Position numbers and translations under genes: made by a program. This document shows positions 1 through 6,697 of a stretch of 33,511 nucleotides of DNA, in pieces. The notes under the pieces were generated by a model, which saw only the letters and a list, made by a program, of their open reading frames with translations, was not told where the DNA came from and made no database searches. The number at the start of each line of letters is the position of its first letter. The stretch's first letter is position 1. The stretch lies in NCBI RefSeq assembly GCF_019207025.1, contig NZ_JAEEGC010000067.1, positions 1 to 33,511 on the forward strand, read 5' to 3'. The DNA is from Clostridium thailandense (GTDB lineage Bacteria; Bacillota; Clostridia; Clostridiales; Clostridiaceae).

Positions 1-588
1 TGCCCATGTCATTGCAATTTTTTTACCTTTAAGATTTTCTATACCGCCAAATTCATGAATAATATGGAGCATATCAGCCATTGATTGAGTTGGATGGTCT
101 ATATCACATTGAAGGTTAACTAATGTAGGTCTTTGTTCTAATATTCCATCTTCATTTCCTTGTTTTACAGCATCTGAAACTTCATGCATATACTTGTTTC
201 CCTTACCTATGAACATATCATCTCTGATACCGATAACATCAGCCATAAATGATATCATGTTTGCTGTTTCACGTACAGTTTCACCGTGGGCTACCTGTGA
301 CTTTCCTTCATCTAAGTCTTGAACTTCAAGTCCCAACAAGTTACAAGCACTTGCAAAGCTAAATCTTGTTCTTGTTGAATTATCACGGAATAATGATATA
401 GCTAATCCACTATCAAAAATTTTAGAAGATATATTATTTTCCCTCATCTTACGTAGTATATCTGCTATTGTAAATACAGCTTTAAGTTCATCATCTGTCT
501 TTTCCCATGTTAAAAAAAAGTCATTGCTATACATATCTTTGTAATTTAAATTTTCTAACTTTTCAATTAGTTTTTTAATTTCTTCCAT
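1..588 (-). CDS. ygeW: YgeW-type knotted carbamoyltransferase (3' end outside window)
   Basis: The first 196 residues of a carbamoyltransferase-family protein; the C-terminal half lies beyond the left edge. The carbamoyl-phosphate loop STRTR is at residues 71-75 and the HPTQ motif at 165-168. The segments FRDNSTRTRFS, LDEGKSQVAHGETVRETANMI and LVNLQCDIDHPTQSMAD match what I recall of E. coli YgeW very closely, more so than ornithine or aspartate carbamoyltransferases. The ATG at 588 follows a GGGAGGA Shine-Dalgarno sequence with normal spacing. YgeW belongs to the anaerobic purine/urate degradation cluster (with ygeX, ygeY, hyuA, ssnA), where it acts on ring-opened ureido intermediates; the exact reaction is not settled. 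The neighbouring purine permease and Mo-hydroxylase genes agree with this role. Confidence 0.93.
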   Translation of the reverse strand, partial: MEEIKKLIEKLENLNYKDMYSNDFFLTWEKTDDELKAVFTIADILRKMRENNISSKIFDSGLAISLFRDNSTRTRFSFASACNLLGLEVQDLDEGKSQVAHGETVRETANMISFMADVIGIRDDMFIGKGNKYMHEVSDAVKQGNEDGILEQRPTLVNLQCDIDHPTQSMADMLHIIHEFGGIENLKGKKIAMTWA

Positions 589-674
589 AATTGTCCTCCC
601 AATTCTCAAAATGTTAATTGAATTTAATCCCTTAATTAATTGAATATATCTGTGATTAGAAATTAATTGCTTTT

Positions 675-690
675 ACTGACTGGTTAATCT
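675..690. promoter_or_regulatory. operator-like site at ygeW promoter (TGAYT-GGTT-ARTC type)
   Basis: The + strand sequence ACTGACTGGTTAATCT matches the better dyad at 874-891 in front of the divergent permease gene: the TGAYT-GGTT-ARTC core is the same, but the right arm is degenerate. It covers the predicted transcription start of ygeW. A third relative lies at 14742-14755. A TetR-like dimeric repressor is a guess; no such regulator gene is in the window. Confidence 0.5.
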
Positions 691-691
691 A

Positions 692-720
692 ATTTTATAA
701 TGTGAAAATAATTTTGTCAA
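692..720 (-). promoter_or_regulatory. sigma-A promoter of ygeW
   Basis: On the minus strand there is a perfect -35 TTGACA (715-720), a 17-base spacer and -10 TAAAAT (692-697). The start point is predicted near 685, about 97 bases upstream of the ygeW ATG. The operator-like sequence at 675-690 lies directly downstream of the -10 box, a position suited to repression. Confidence 0.75.
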
Positions 721-832
721 CATTCAAATTATTTAACCTTTTACCTTTTTCCACATATACCAATAATTATTTTAATACAAAGCAACAAACTCGAAACATT
801 TACTTATTTCTTTATTTTTTATTGTGATAATA

Positions 833-861
833 TTGACAATGTATATATAATATAGTTAAAT
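833..861 (+). promoter_or_regulatory. sigma-A promoter of NCS2 permease gene
   Basis: Perfect -35 TTGACA (833-838), 17-base spacer and -10-like TTAAAT (856-861). The predicted start is near 868-871, at the edge of the 24-bp dyad at 871-894, giving a 5' leader of about 190 bases before the ATG at 1060. Confidence 0.6.
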
Positions 862-870
862 TAAAATATA

Positions 871-894
871 TCAACTGATTGGTTAGTCAGTTGA
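871..894. promoter_or_regulatory. 24-bp dyad operator at NCS2 permease promoter
   Basis: Perfect 8-bp arms TCAACTGA / TCAGTTGA flank an 8-base centre TTGGTTAG. The inner core TGATT-GGTT-AGTCA is shared with the ygeW promoter site. It sits at +1 of the permease promoter, so bound protein would block transcription initiation. Confidence 0.65.
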
Positions 895-1000
895 GTTTTA
901 GATAATTGATATTAAATATGCCTCAATATGCAAGTCATGAAATCGTATACACCACTAGATTCGTTTTAAAATCTATTAGGTCCATCGTAATTTCGTAATT

Positions 1001-1029
1001 AATACTTAAACGCCAAAAATTTAAGTATT
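1001..1029 (+). other. leader hairpin upstream of NCS2 permease
   Basis: A perfect 10-bp stem AATACTTAAA / TTTAAGTATT with a 9-base loop lies about 30 bases upstream of the start codon. It is followed by A-rich sequence, not a T tract, so it is not an ordinary terminator in this orientation. It could stabilise the mRNA or affect translation. I found no purine aptamer core in this leader. Confidence 0.4.
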
Positions 1030-1059
1030 AAAATAAAATTTCATTAGGGGGTTACATAT

Positions 1060-2430
1060 ATGTCAGAAGAAAATAGCAAAAAAAACGTAGATGAAGTAGA
1101 TCAAATTCTTCCAATTAATCAACTTATTACTTTAGGTCTTCAACACGTACTTGCAATGTATGCAGGTGCAGTAGCAGTACCAATAATTATAGGTGGAGCT
1201 GTTGGTTTGACACCAGAACAGTTAGCACTTTTAGTAGCCGCAGATTTGTTCACTTGTGGTATTGCAACTATACTGCAGTCAATGGGAATTGGACCATACA
1301 TAGGAATAAAGTTACCAGCGATTTTAGGATGTACATTTGCAGCTGTCGGGCCATTAATTATTGTGGGTAAAAGCCTCGGAATGCAAGCAGCATATGGTTC
1401 TATTATTGTATCTGCAATAGTGGTTGTATTAATTGCACCACTATATGGAAAGATATTGAGATTTTTCCCTACTGTTGTTACAGGTAGTGTTGTTACTATG
1501 ATTGGACTTTCATTAATAAATGTTGGCATTACCAGCTTCGGTGGCGGTTCAGGTGCCAAAGATTTTGGAAGTATATCTAATCTTTTATTAGGTACATTTG
1601 TAATGATAGTTGTACTATTGTCAAATAAATACTTTAAAGGTTTCTTCCAAGCAATCTCTATTCTTAATGGTATTATCTTAGGAACTATAGTAGCAGCCTT
1701 CATGGGAAAAGTAGATTTCTCAGTAGTAGCAAATGCAAAATGGATAAGTTTTGTTCATCCTTTTACCTTTGGTATGCCTAAATTTGATCTTGGTTCAATA
1801 ATTATGATGACATTCGTTATGTTAACAGTAATGATAGAATCAACTGGTACTTTTCTTGGAATTTCTAAGATTTGTGAAAGAAAGATTACTGAAAAGGATA
1901 TTGTACACGGAATTAGAGCCGAAGCAATAGCAACAGTTTTAGGAGGAATATTTAACTCATTTCCTTACACAACCTTTAATCAAAATTTAGGACTTCTAGC
2001 TTTAAGTAAAGTAAAAAGTCGTTTTGTTGTAATTACTTCTGGTATAATTCTTATTTTGCTTGGATTAATTCCTAAATTTGCAGCTATAGCTACAATTATT
2101 CCTGAACCTGTTATAGGTGGAGCTACAACTGTAATGTTTGCAATGGTTGCAGTAGCTGGAATACAAATGCTTTCAAATGTAGATTTTAATAAAAACTCTA
2201 ATATGCTAGTTGTTGCATGTTCTATAGGAATAGGTCTTGGAATAACTGCTGTCCCTACTTTGCTTGATCATACACCATCAATTTTTAAATCAATTTTTAG
2301 CAGCGGCATAGTATCTGCTTCTGTAGTGGCCGTAATCCTTAACGCCTTTTTAAATCATGGTGAAAAAGTTCATAGTGATTTAGATACTCATGGAGATCAA
2401 TCTAATACAGTTAGTTCCAGCACAGTTTAA
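1060..2430 (+). CDS. NCS2/NAT-family purine permease (xanthine or urate type)
   Basis: A 456-residue polytopic membrane protein, the usual length for nucleobase:cation symporter-2. Family hallmarks are the QH in the first helix (GLQHVLAMYAG, about residues 27-37), the ESTG motif in TM8 and the signature at about 308-317 (QNLGLLALSK), where the usual Thr is Ser. Sequence similarity to B. subtilis PbuX, as I recall it, is strong throughout (for example FPTVVTGSVVTMIGLSL and GGIFNSFPYTTFNQN). Xanthine or urate is therefore the likely substrate; specificity cannot be read from the sequence. It is divergent from ygeW, and both promoters carry the same operator type, so the two are probably co-regulated. 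The start follows AGGGGG. The hydrophilic C-terminal tail is not conserved in the family. Confidence 0.9.
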   Translation: MSEENSKKNVDEVDQILPINQLITLGLQHVLAMYAGAVAVPIIIGGAVGLTPEQLALLVAADLFTCGIATILQSMGIGPYIGIKLPAILGCTFAAVGPLIIVGKSLGMQAAYGSIIVSAIVVVLIAPLYGKILRFFPTVVTGSVVTMIGLSLINVGITSFGGGSGAKDFGSISNLLLGTFVMIVVLLSNKYFKGFFQAISILNGIILGTIVAAFMGKVDFSVVANAKWISFVHPFTFGMPKFDLGSIIMMTFVMLTVMIESTGTFLGISKICERKITEKDIVHGIRAEAIATVLGGIFNSFPYTTFNQNLGLLALSKVKSRFVVITSGIILILLGLIPKFAAIATIIPEPVIGGATTVMFAMVAVAGIQMLSNVDFNKNSNMLVVACSIGIGLGITAVPTLLDHTPSIFKSIFSSGIVSASVVAVILNAFLNHGEKVHSDLDTHGDQSNTVSSSTV

Positions 2431-2456
2431 TTATAAATCAAGAAAGTTGTTGAACT

Positions 2457-2505
2457 TAGACAAACACGGCCGATACTTAACTTATGCTCCGGGATAGATT
2501 ATGAC
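2457..2505 (-). repeat. orphan right-end fragment of the structured repeat family
   Basis: The segment from TAGACAAACACGGCCGATAC on matches the reverse complement of the right terminal repeat of the element at 5123-5385 (TAGACATCCACGGCCGACAC and onward) with scattered differences. No partner end lies next to it. It is 390 bp upstream of the mini element at 2847. Confidence 0.6.
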
Positions 2506-2528
2506 TTGTTCTCAAAGTTTATATATTT

Positions 2529-2626
2529 TTATCAAAATGATAATATATTTAATTAATTATTATAAGCAAAGCTTACTACAATATAGGATTTTATTATCAT
2601 AATGATAATTTTTATCAGTATGATAA
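2529..2626. promoter_or_regulatory. three TTATCA-N3-TGATAA palindromes upstream of yqeB
   Basis: Copies lie at 2529-2543 (centre AAA), 2594-2608 (TAA) and 2612-2626 (GTA). The last two form part of a 45-bp near-perfect palindrome at 2588-2632, with 13-bp perfect arms. They sit about 200-290 bp upstream of the sigma-54-like start site, the usual distance for enhancer-binding activators. The centre at 2603-2617 (TGATAATTTTTATCA) also matches the 7-1-7 Fur box at 14 of 15 positions, so Fur is a real alternative. The rest of the 2431-2796 gap shows no gene. Confidence 0.5.
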
Positions 2627-2796
2627 TAAAATTCTTAACCATGTACCATTCTACTGCTCATATATTACTCGTCAATATACGAAGTAAATAGAATTTCCCA
2701 ATATTTATAGTCAATAAAATTCGATTAAAAACTTAGAACCTGTTAGTTTACTAGCTAATTATATGCCATTAAATATTTATTTGAAATTTTTGTTTT

Positions 2797-2812
2797 TTGG
2801 CATATTAATTGC
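2797..2812 (+). promoter_or_regulatory. candidate sigma-54 promoter of yqeB-xdhC-ridA
   Basis: TTGGCATATTAATTGC carries the invariant GG and GC at exactly the -24/-12 spacing of the consensus TTGGCAC(R)N4TTGC, with a T in place of one C. The predicted start is near 2824, 111 bases upstream of the yqeB ATG. The palindromic array at 2529-2626 would serve as upstream activator sites. No sigma-54 activator gene is in the window. Confidence 0.6.
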
Positions 2813-2846
2813 TTATAATATTTATATAAAATATATTAAATATGCT

Positions 2847-2916
2847 TATAGATACACACATCAGACAATTAACTTATGCGCAAGTATATGTTAATTGTCT
2901 GCTATGGACATCTATA
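2847..2916. repeat. 70-bp mini copy of the structured repeat (both ends, no middle)
   Basis: Starts with TATAGATACACACATCAGAC and ends with TGGACATCTATA, matching the left and right ends of the 263-bp element at 5123-5385, but the interior is missing. A perfect 12-bp stem (2862-2873 with 2890-2901) and outer partial pairing make one hairpin. It lies in the 5' leader of yqeB, ending 5 bases before the Shine-Dalgarno sequence. Confidence 0.65.
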
Positions 2917-2934
2917 ATAAAAGGACGGTTAGAT

Positions 2935-3783
2935 ATGTTTAATGAACTTGTAATTGTAAGAGGTGGAGGAGACATAGCCTCAGGAACAATTCAGAAACTG
3001 CATAGAAGTGGATTTAAGGTTCTAGTACTGGAAGTACCAAACCCTACTTCAATAAGAAGAACTGTTTGCTTTAGTGAAGCTATATATGAAAAACAAATTA
3101 CAATCGAAGGTATTACATCTGTTTATGCTTGTAATATGAAAGAAATTAAGAAGGCATGGTTAGAAAATAAGATACCAGTGGTTGTAGACCCAAATGGTCT
3201 ATATATAGATGTTTTTAAGCCTGGGATTTTAGTAGATGCAATTCTAGCGAAAAAAAACTTAGGTACTAATATAAATATGGCTAGTATAACTATAGCTCTA
3301 GGACCAGGCTTTGAAGCCGGAAGAGATGTAGATGCAGTGATTGAAACTATGAGAGGACACAATTTAGGCAGAGTTATATTAAAAGGCTATGCTAAGAAAG
3401 ATACAGGAATTCCCGGCGATATAATGGGATACTCAAAAGAAAGAGTAATATACAGTCCTTGCTCTGGTATTATTAGAAATATTTGTAATATCGGAGATGT
3501 AGTTAAAGCTAACGATATAATTGCTTATGTAGATGATATGGAGGTTAAGGCTAGTATCAGTGGACTATTAAGAGGACTTATAAGGGATGGAAGTAGTATT
3601 ACAAAGAAACTTAAAATAGCGGATATTGATCCAAGAATTACAGAAAAACAAAATTGTTATACAATTTCAGACAAGGCAAGAAATATTGGTGGTGGGGTAT
3701 TAGAAGCTATATTATATCTGAAAAATAACAGAAACTACGGGGTGTGTGGCTATGGAAGAAAAGATATTAAAAGAAGTATATGA
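2935..3783 (+). CDS. yqeB: YqeB-family molybdenum hydroxylase accessory protein
   Basis: A 282-residue protein of the YqeB/EF2563 family, associated with selenium-dependent molybdenum hydroxylases. The N-terminal nucleotide-binding-like segment VIVRGGGDIASG (about residues 7-18) and the following EVPNPTSIRR are typical. The reading frame is open further upstream to 2842, but that extension translates the mini repeat. The ATG at 2935, with AAGGACGG about 7 bases upstream, starts right at the conserved domain and is chosen. The biochemical role of YqeB is not established; genomic context links it to maturation of the Mo cofactor site. It overlaps the next gene by 32 bases, implying translational coupling with the xdhC-type gene. 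Confidence 0.85.
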   Translation: MFNELVIVRGGGDIASGTIQKLHRSGFKVLVLEVPNPTSIRRTVCFSEAIYEKQITIEGITSVYACNMKEIKKAWLENKIPVVVDPNGLYIDVFKPGILVDAILAKKNLGTNINMASITIALGPGFEAGRDVDAVIETMRGHNLGRVILKGYAKKDTGIPGDIMGYSKERVIYSPCSGIIRNICNIGDVVKANDIIAYVDDMEVKASISGLLRGLIRDGSSITKKLKIADIDPRITEKQNCYTISDKARNIGGGVLEAILYLKNNRNYGVCGYGRKDIKRSI

Positions 3784-4561
3784 AAGCTTACGTAGGGGAG
3801 AAAGAGTTGCTCTAGCTACTATAACTGATTCTTCGGGATCTGCTCCAAGAAAATCAGGATCTACTATGGCTGTATGGAAAGATGGTAGAATATTAGGGTC
3901 CGTTGGAGGAGGAATAGTTGAACATAAGGTTATTCTTAAAACTATAGAATGTATTAAAAAACTTGAAAGCGCTAACTTTGAATACGTATTAAGTGAAAAA
4001 GGCGGCCTAGATGCACAATGTGGCGGAGAAATTAAAGGTTTTATAAAAGTTTTTAATCCTAGTCCAAAACTTCTTATAGCAGGTGCAGGCCATATAGGTC
4101 AACAACTTCATAAGCTTGGAAAAATATTAGGCTTTTATACCGTTATCTTTGATGATAGAGAAGAACTTGTAAATAGCACAGTATTTGATGATGCAGATGA
4201 GATTGTTATAGGAAACATAGGAGATACTCTAGCTAAATATGAAGTCACTGAAAATACTTATATAACGATAGTTACAAAAGGCCATAGATCCGATAGTGAT
4301 GCACTTATGGCCTCAGTATCTAGGAAAGCTGCTTATGTAGGAATGATTGGTAGTACTAAAAAAATACTTTTCATTATGCAGAACTTGATTAATGCTGGAG
4401 TACCTAAAGAAGACCTTCAAAAAGTATACTCTCCAATGGGATTAAATATAGCCTCAGAAAAGCCTGAAGAAATAGCGTTAGGTATCTTAAGTGAGATATT
4501 GCTCATTAGAAATAAAGGCTCATTAGATCACATGAAGAATTTAAAAAGAATAAATATTTAA
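3752..4561 (+). CDS. xdhC: XdhC/CoxI-family Mo-cofactor accessory protein
   Basis: A 269-residue protein with an N-terminal XdhC/CoxI domain (SSGSAPRKSGSTM at about 27-39, CGG at 90-92) and a C-terminal Rossmann domain starting at LLIAGAGHIGQQL (107-119). Known XdhC proteins bind molybdenum cofactor, protect its sulfurated form and pass it to xanthine dehydrogenase apoenzyme. A GTG at 3746 is also possible, but the ATG at 3752 is better spaced from the GGGG-rich Shine-Dalgarno sequence. It overlaps yqeB and is followed by ridA 65 bases later, so the three genes form a likely operon. The client is presumably the Mo hydroxylase at 8492-11937. Confidence 0.88.
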   Translation: MEEKILKEVYESLRRGERVALATITDSSGSAPRKSGSTMAVWKDGRILGSVGGGIVEHKVILKTIECIKKLESANFEYVLSEKGGLDAQCGGEIKGFIKVFNPSPKLLIAGAGHIGQQLHKLGKILGFYTVIFDDREELVNSTVFDDADEIVIGNIGDTLAKYEVTENTYITIVTKGHRSDSDALMASVSRKAAYVGMIGSTKKILFIMQNLINAGVPKEDLQKVYSPMGLNIASEKPEEIALGILSEILLIRNKGSLDHMKNLKRINI

Positions 4562-4626
4562 TATGCTAAAGTATATTATTACTTATAATTTTTTCAGTAA
4601 ATCAATTTAAAGGAGGAATTAACATC

Positions 4627-5007
4627 ATGGAAAAAACGATAATAAGTACAAAAGCTGCTCCAGGTGCAGTAGGACCTTATTCTCAAGCTGTTAAAGCTGG
4701 AAATTTAGTATTTACATCAGGACAACTTCCACTAAACCCAACAACAGGAGAACTAGTTGGAAATGACGTTAAAAAAGCTGCTGAACAATCATTAGAAAAC
4801 GTAAAGGCTATTCTTGAAGCAGCAGGAACATCGTTAGATAAAGTCATTAAAACAACTGTATTCGTAAAAAATATGAGTGATTTTGCTGCTGTTAACGAAG
4901 TTTACGCAAAGTATTTCCAAAAGGATATGCCTGCAAGATCATGTGTACAAGTAGTACTTCCAAAAGACGCTTTAGTTGAAATAGAAGTAGTTGCACTAGC
5001 TGAATAA
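4627..5007 (+). CDS. ridA: RidA-family enamine/imine deaminase
   Basis: A 126-residue YjgF/YER057c/UK114-family protein of standard length. The family residues are visible: Arg104 in PARSCVQV and Glu120 near the C-terminus, with the PYSQAV and SGQLPLNP segments. RidA hydrolyses reactive 2-aminoacrylate and related enamines released by PLP dehydratases and ammonia-lyases. Placement behind yqeB and xdhC suggests that the purine pathway makes such an enamine; the PLP enzyme at 13219-14706 is a candidate source. AAAGGAGG precedes the ATG. A terminator follows directly, closing the operon. Confidence 0.93.
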   Translation: MEKTIISTKAAPGAVGPYSQAVKAGNLVFTSGQLPLNPTTGELVGNDVKKAAEQSLENVKAILEAAGTSLDKVIKTTVFVKNMSDFAAVNEVYAKYFQKDMPARSCVQVVLPKDALVEIEVVALAE

Positions 5008-5013
5008 AACCAT

Positions 5014-5044
5014 AAAAAGAGTGGCTTAATGTCCACTCTTTTTT
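5014..5044 (+). terminator. rho-independent terminator after ridA
   Basis: The stem AAAAAGAGTGG / CCACTCTTTTT with loop CTTAATGT ends in a T run, 7 bases after the ridA stop codon. Confidence 0.9.
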
Positions 5045-5083
5045 ATATTACTCTTCAAATAAACAAATAAATAGCTACCCACT

Positions 5084-5112
5084 TATAGAGATCCACGGTC
5101 GAAAGTAGGTTA
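5084..5112 (-). repeat. short right-end fragment of the structured repeat
   Basis: TAGAGATCCACGGTCGAAAG resembles the outer reverse-complemented right end of the element (TAGACATCCACGGCCGACAC). It lies only about 10 bases before the intact copy at 5123. Short and degenerate, so weaker than the fragments at 2457 and 33296. Confidence 0.4.
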
Positions 5113-5122
5113 GTTTATTCTA

Positions 5123-5385
5123 TATAGATAACCACACCAGACACTTAACTTATACGCAGGGATATATTGACATTCTGGAAGGCACAATTAAATACGTTTG
5201 TTATAAGTCTTAGCGAAATATTTTAGAAAGTCTTAGGACTATTGATGTGTCTGAGGTACGAGTTTATCAATGGTTCTTAGACTTTCAAAATACTGAGCTT
5301 TAGACTTATAAAAAGTATTTATTGTGCCGGAAGAATGCCAATATATTCTGGAGTATAAGTTAAGTGTCGGCCGTGGATGTCTATA
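5123..5385 (+). repeat. structured repeat element, full copy 1
   Basis: The outer arms 5123-5195 and 5314-5385 are inverted repeats of roughly 80% identity over about 72 bp, starting TATAGATAACCACACCAGAC. Inside are nested stems: 5201-5210 with 5302-5311, 5226-5233 with 5279-5286, and 5241-5246 with 5266-5271. The apical loop contains TGAGGTACGAGTTT. The ends read TAga...tcTA, as for insertion at a TA dinucleotide. It lies between the convergent ridA and guaD genes and supplies the guaD stop codon. No ORF or transposase is present. Orientation is assigned by the ACCAGA (left) and GGCCGTGG (right) ends. Confidence 0.85.
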
Positions 5386-6673
5386 GTGCAGCAGCCACTT
5401 CTCTTTCCGTTGTTGGCTCAGAAAGTAGTTTTCCAGCCACGTAGCGTTTTATTATATTTCTGTCATCTCCGCAATATATGAATCTCTGAAGACGTTCCTC
5501 AACGCTTCTGAAATCTGTTTCGCCAAGGTCTTCATCACCTATTACAAGAGCATCAAAATCATATCCTTTTTCAAATGATCCTACTTTGCCGAAGAATTCT
5601 CCGCCACCTTTTGTTCCCATATAGAAAACTTCTGATGTACTAAGGCATTTTCCAACCTTTCCGCCTTCAAACCACTTCATCTTAGAAGCTTGCACGGCCT
5701 GACTCATTACTTTATACATACCTATCTGATGTCCTGCACCTACATCCGATCCAAGTCCTACTTTCACTCCAGCATCAAGAAACTTTCTTACAGGCATTAT
5801 TCCAGATGATAGGTTGTAGTTAGCATTAGGACAGTGTGCTGAGAAAGCTTTTCTTTTAGCTAGAAGCTCTATCTCGTCTTCTGGACTGTGGACAGTATGA
5901 GCCATAATTGTATTTTCATTTAGAAGACCCATGCCATCGTATACTTCACCATAGCTATCAAACTCTGGATGAAGATCTTTTACCCATTCAATTTCTCCCT
6001 CATTCTCAGAAAGATGGCTTTGAATCTTAAGATTATACTTTTTTGCAAGGTTAGCTAACCCTTTCATAAGCTTTTCTGAACATGTAGGGACAAATCTTGG
6101 AGTTATTATAGGCTTTACTAGTTGATACTTATCCTTAGTCTCTAATATCCACTCTTCTGTAGCTGTCAAAGATTCTTCAGTCGACTCTACATAAAAGTCT
6201 GGAGAGTTTCTATCCATATTAACCTTTCCAACATAGGCTCCAATCCCTGCCCTATCAAGGATATCCATTAAAATTTTGGTTCCACTTGTATGGATGGAAG
6301 AGAAAAGAACTACACGAGTGGTTCCGTTTCTCCACAATTGTTTTGCAAGATTTGTATAAAGCCTCTTGGAGTATTCACTATCACTGTATTTTGCTTCTTC
6401 CGGGAAAGTGTATTTTTCAAGCCATTCCAGCAACTCCTCATCTAATCCAAGACCAATGTTTTGAAATTGAGGAGCATGAAAGTGCATGTCAACGAATCCT
6501 GGAATTATTAGTGATTTACCAAAATCTTGTATCTCAATTTCCTTCAAGTTAAATGGAAGTTCTTTATATATTCCATAAACCTTTCCATGAGACTCTACAA
6601 GATAGCTGTTTTCATAAATCTCAAATTTTTCAGCAGAACTGGTAAAAATTATATTACCCTTAAGCCCTTTCAT
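5381..6673 (-). CDS. guaD: guanine deaminase (amidohydrolase family)
   Basis: A 430-residue metal-dependent amidohydrolase converting guanine to xanthine and ammonia. Visible family motifs are PGFVDMHFHAPQF (zinc HxH, about residues 58-70), the SHLSENEGE histidine, AHTVHSPEDE, CPNANYNLSSG and GLGSDVGAG with the catalytic Asp; all match bacterial guanine deaminases. The frame is open to a GTG at 6682, but that GTG overlaps the GGGGTG ribosome site, so the ATG at 6673 is chosen. It lies 24 bases behind the pbuG-like permease gene, and both share the riboswitch-controlled leader. The last codons and stop (TAG) run into the terminal repeat at 5123-5385, so the native C-terminus may have been changed slightly. 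The E. coli cluster paralogue SsnA is less likely. Confidence 0.9.
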   Translation of the reverse strand: MKGLKGNIIFTSSAEKFEIYENSYLVESHGKVYGIYKELPFNLKEIEIQDFGKSLIIPGFVDMHFHAPQFQNIGLGLDEELLEWLEKYTFPEEAKYSDSEYSKRLYTNLAKQLWRNGTTRVVLFSSIHTSGTKILMDILDRAGIGAYVGKVNMDRNSPDFYVESTEESLTATEEWILETKDKYQLVKPIITPRFVPTCSEKLMKGLANLAKKYNLKIQSHLSENEGEIEWVKDLHPEFDSYGEVYDGMGLLNENTIMAHTVHSPEDEIELLAKRKAFSAHCPNANYNLSSGIMPVRKFLDAGVKVGLGSDVGAGHQIGMYKVMSQAVQASKMKWFEGGKVGKCLSTSEVFYMGTKGGGEFFGKVGSFEKGYDFDALVIGDEDLGETDFRSVEERLQRFIYCGDDRNIIKRYVAGKLLSEPTTEREVAAAL

Positions 6674-6697
6674 ACTTATCACCCCTTTTATTCTATC

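Noticed and set aside
895..1059. Possible purine riboswitch in the NCS2 permease leader
   Set aside because: No GUNUCUACC core or CCGTAAA loop is present; only simple hairpins were found.
1140..1703. 187-codon minus-strand frame inside the NCS2 permease gene
   Set aside because: A frame shadow: composition mirrors the antisense of a membrane protein and there is no ribosome site. The same applies to the 197-codon + frame at 7209-7802 and similar antisense frames elsewhere.
2842..2934. N-terminal extension of the yqeB reading frame
   Set aside because: It translates the mini repeat hairpin, has no ribosome site, and the conserved domain starts at the ATG at 2935, which has one.
5123..5385. 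Repeat elements as IS605-type omega/HEARO RNAs or as a CRISPR array
   Set aside because: No TnpB, IscB or HNH gene is adjacent, there are no spacer-repeat units, and the element is symmetric with terminal inverted repeats.
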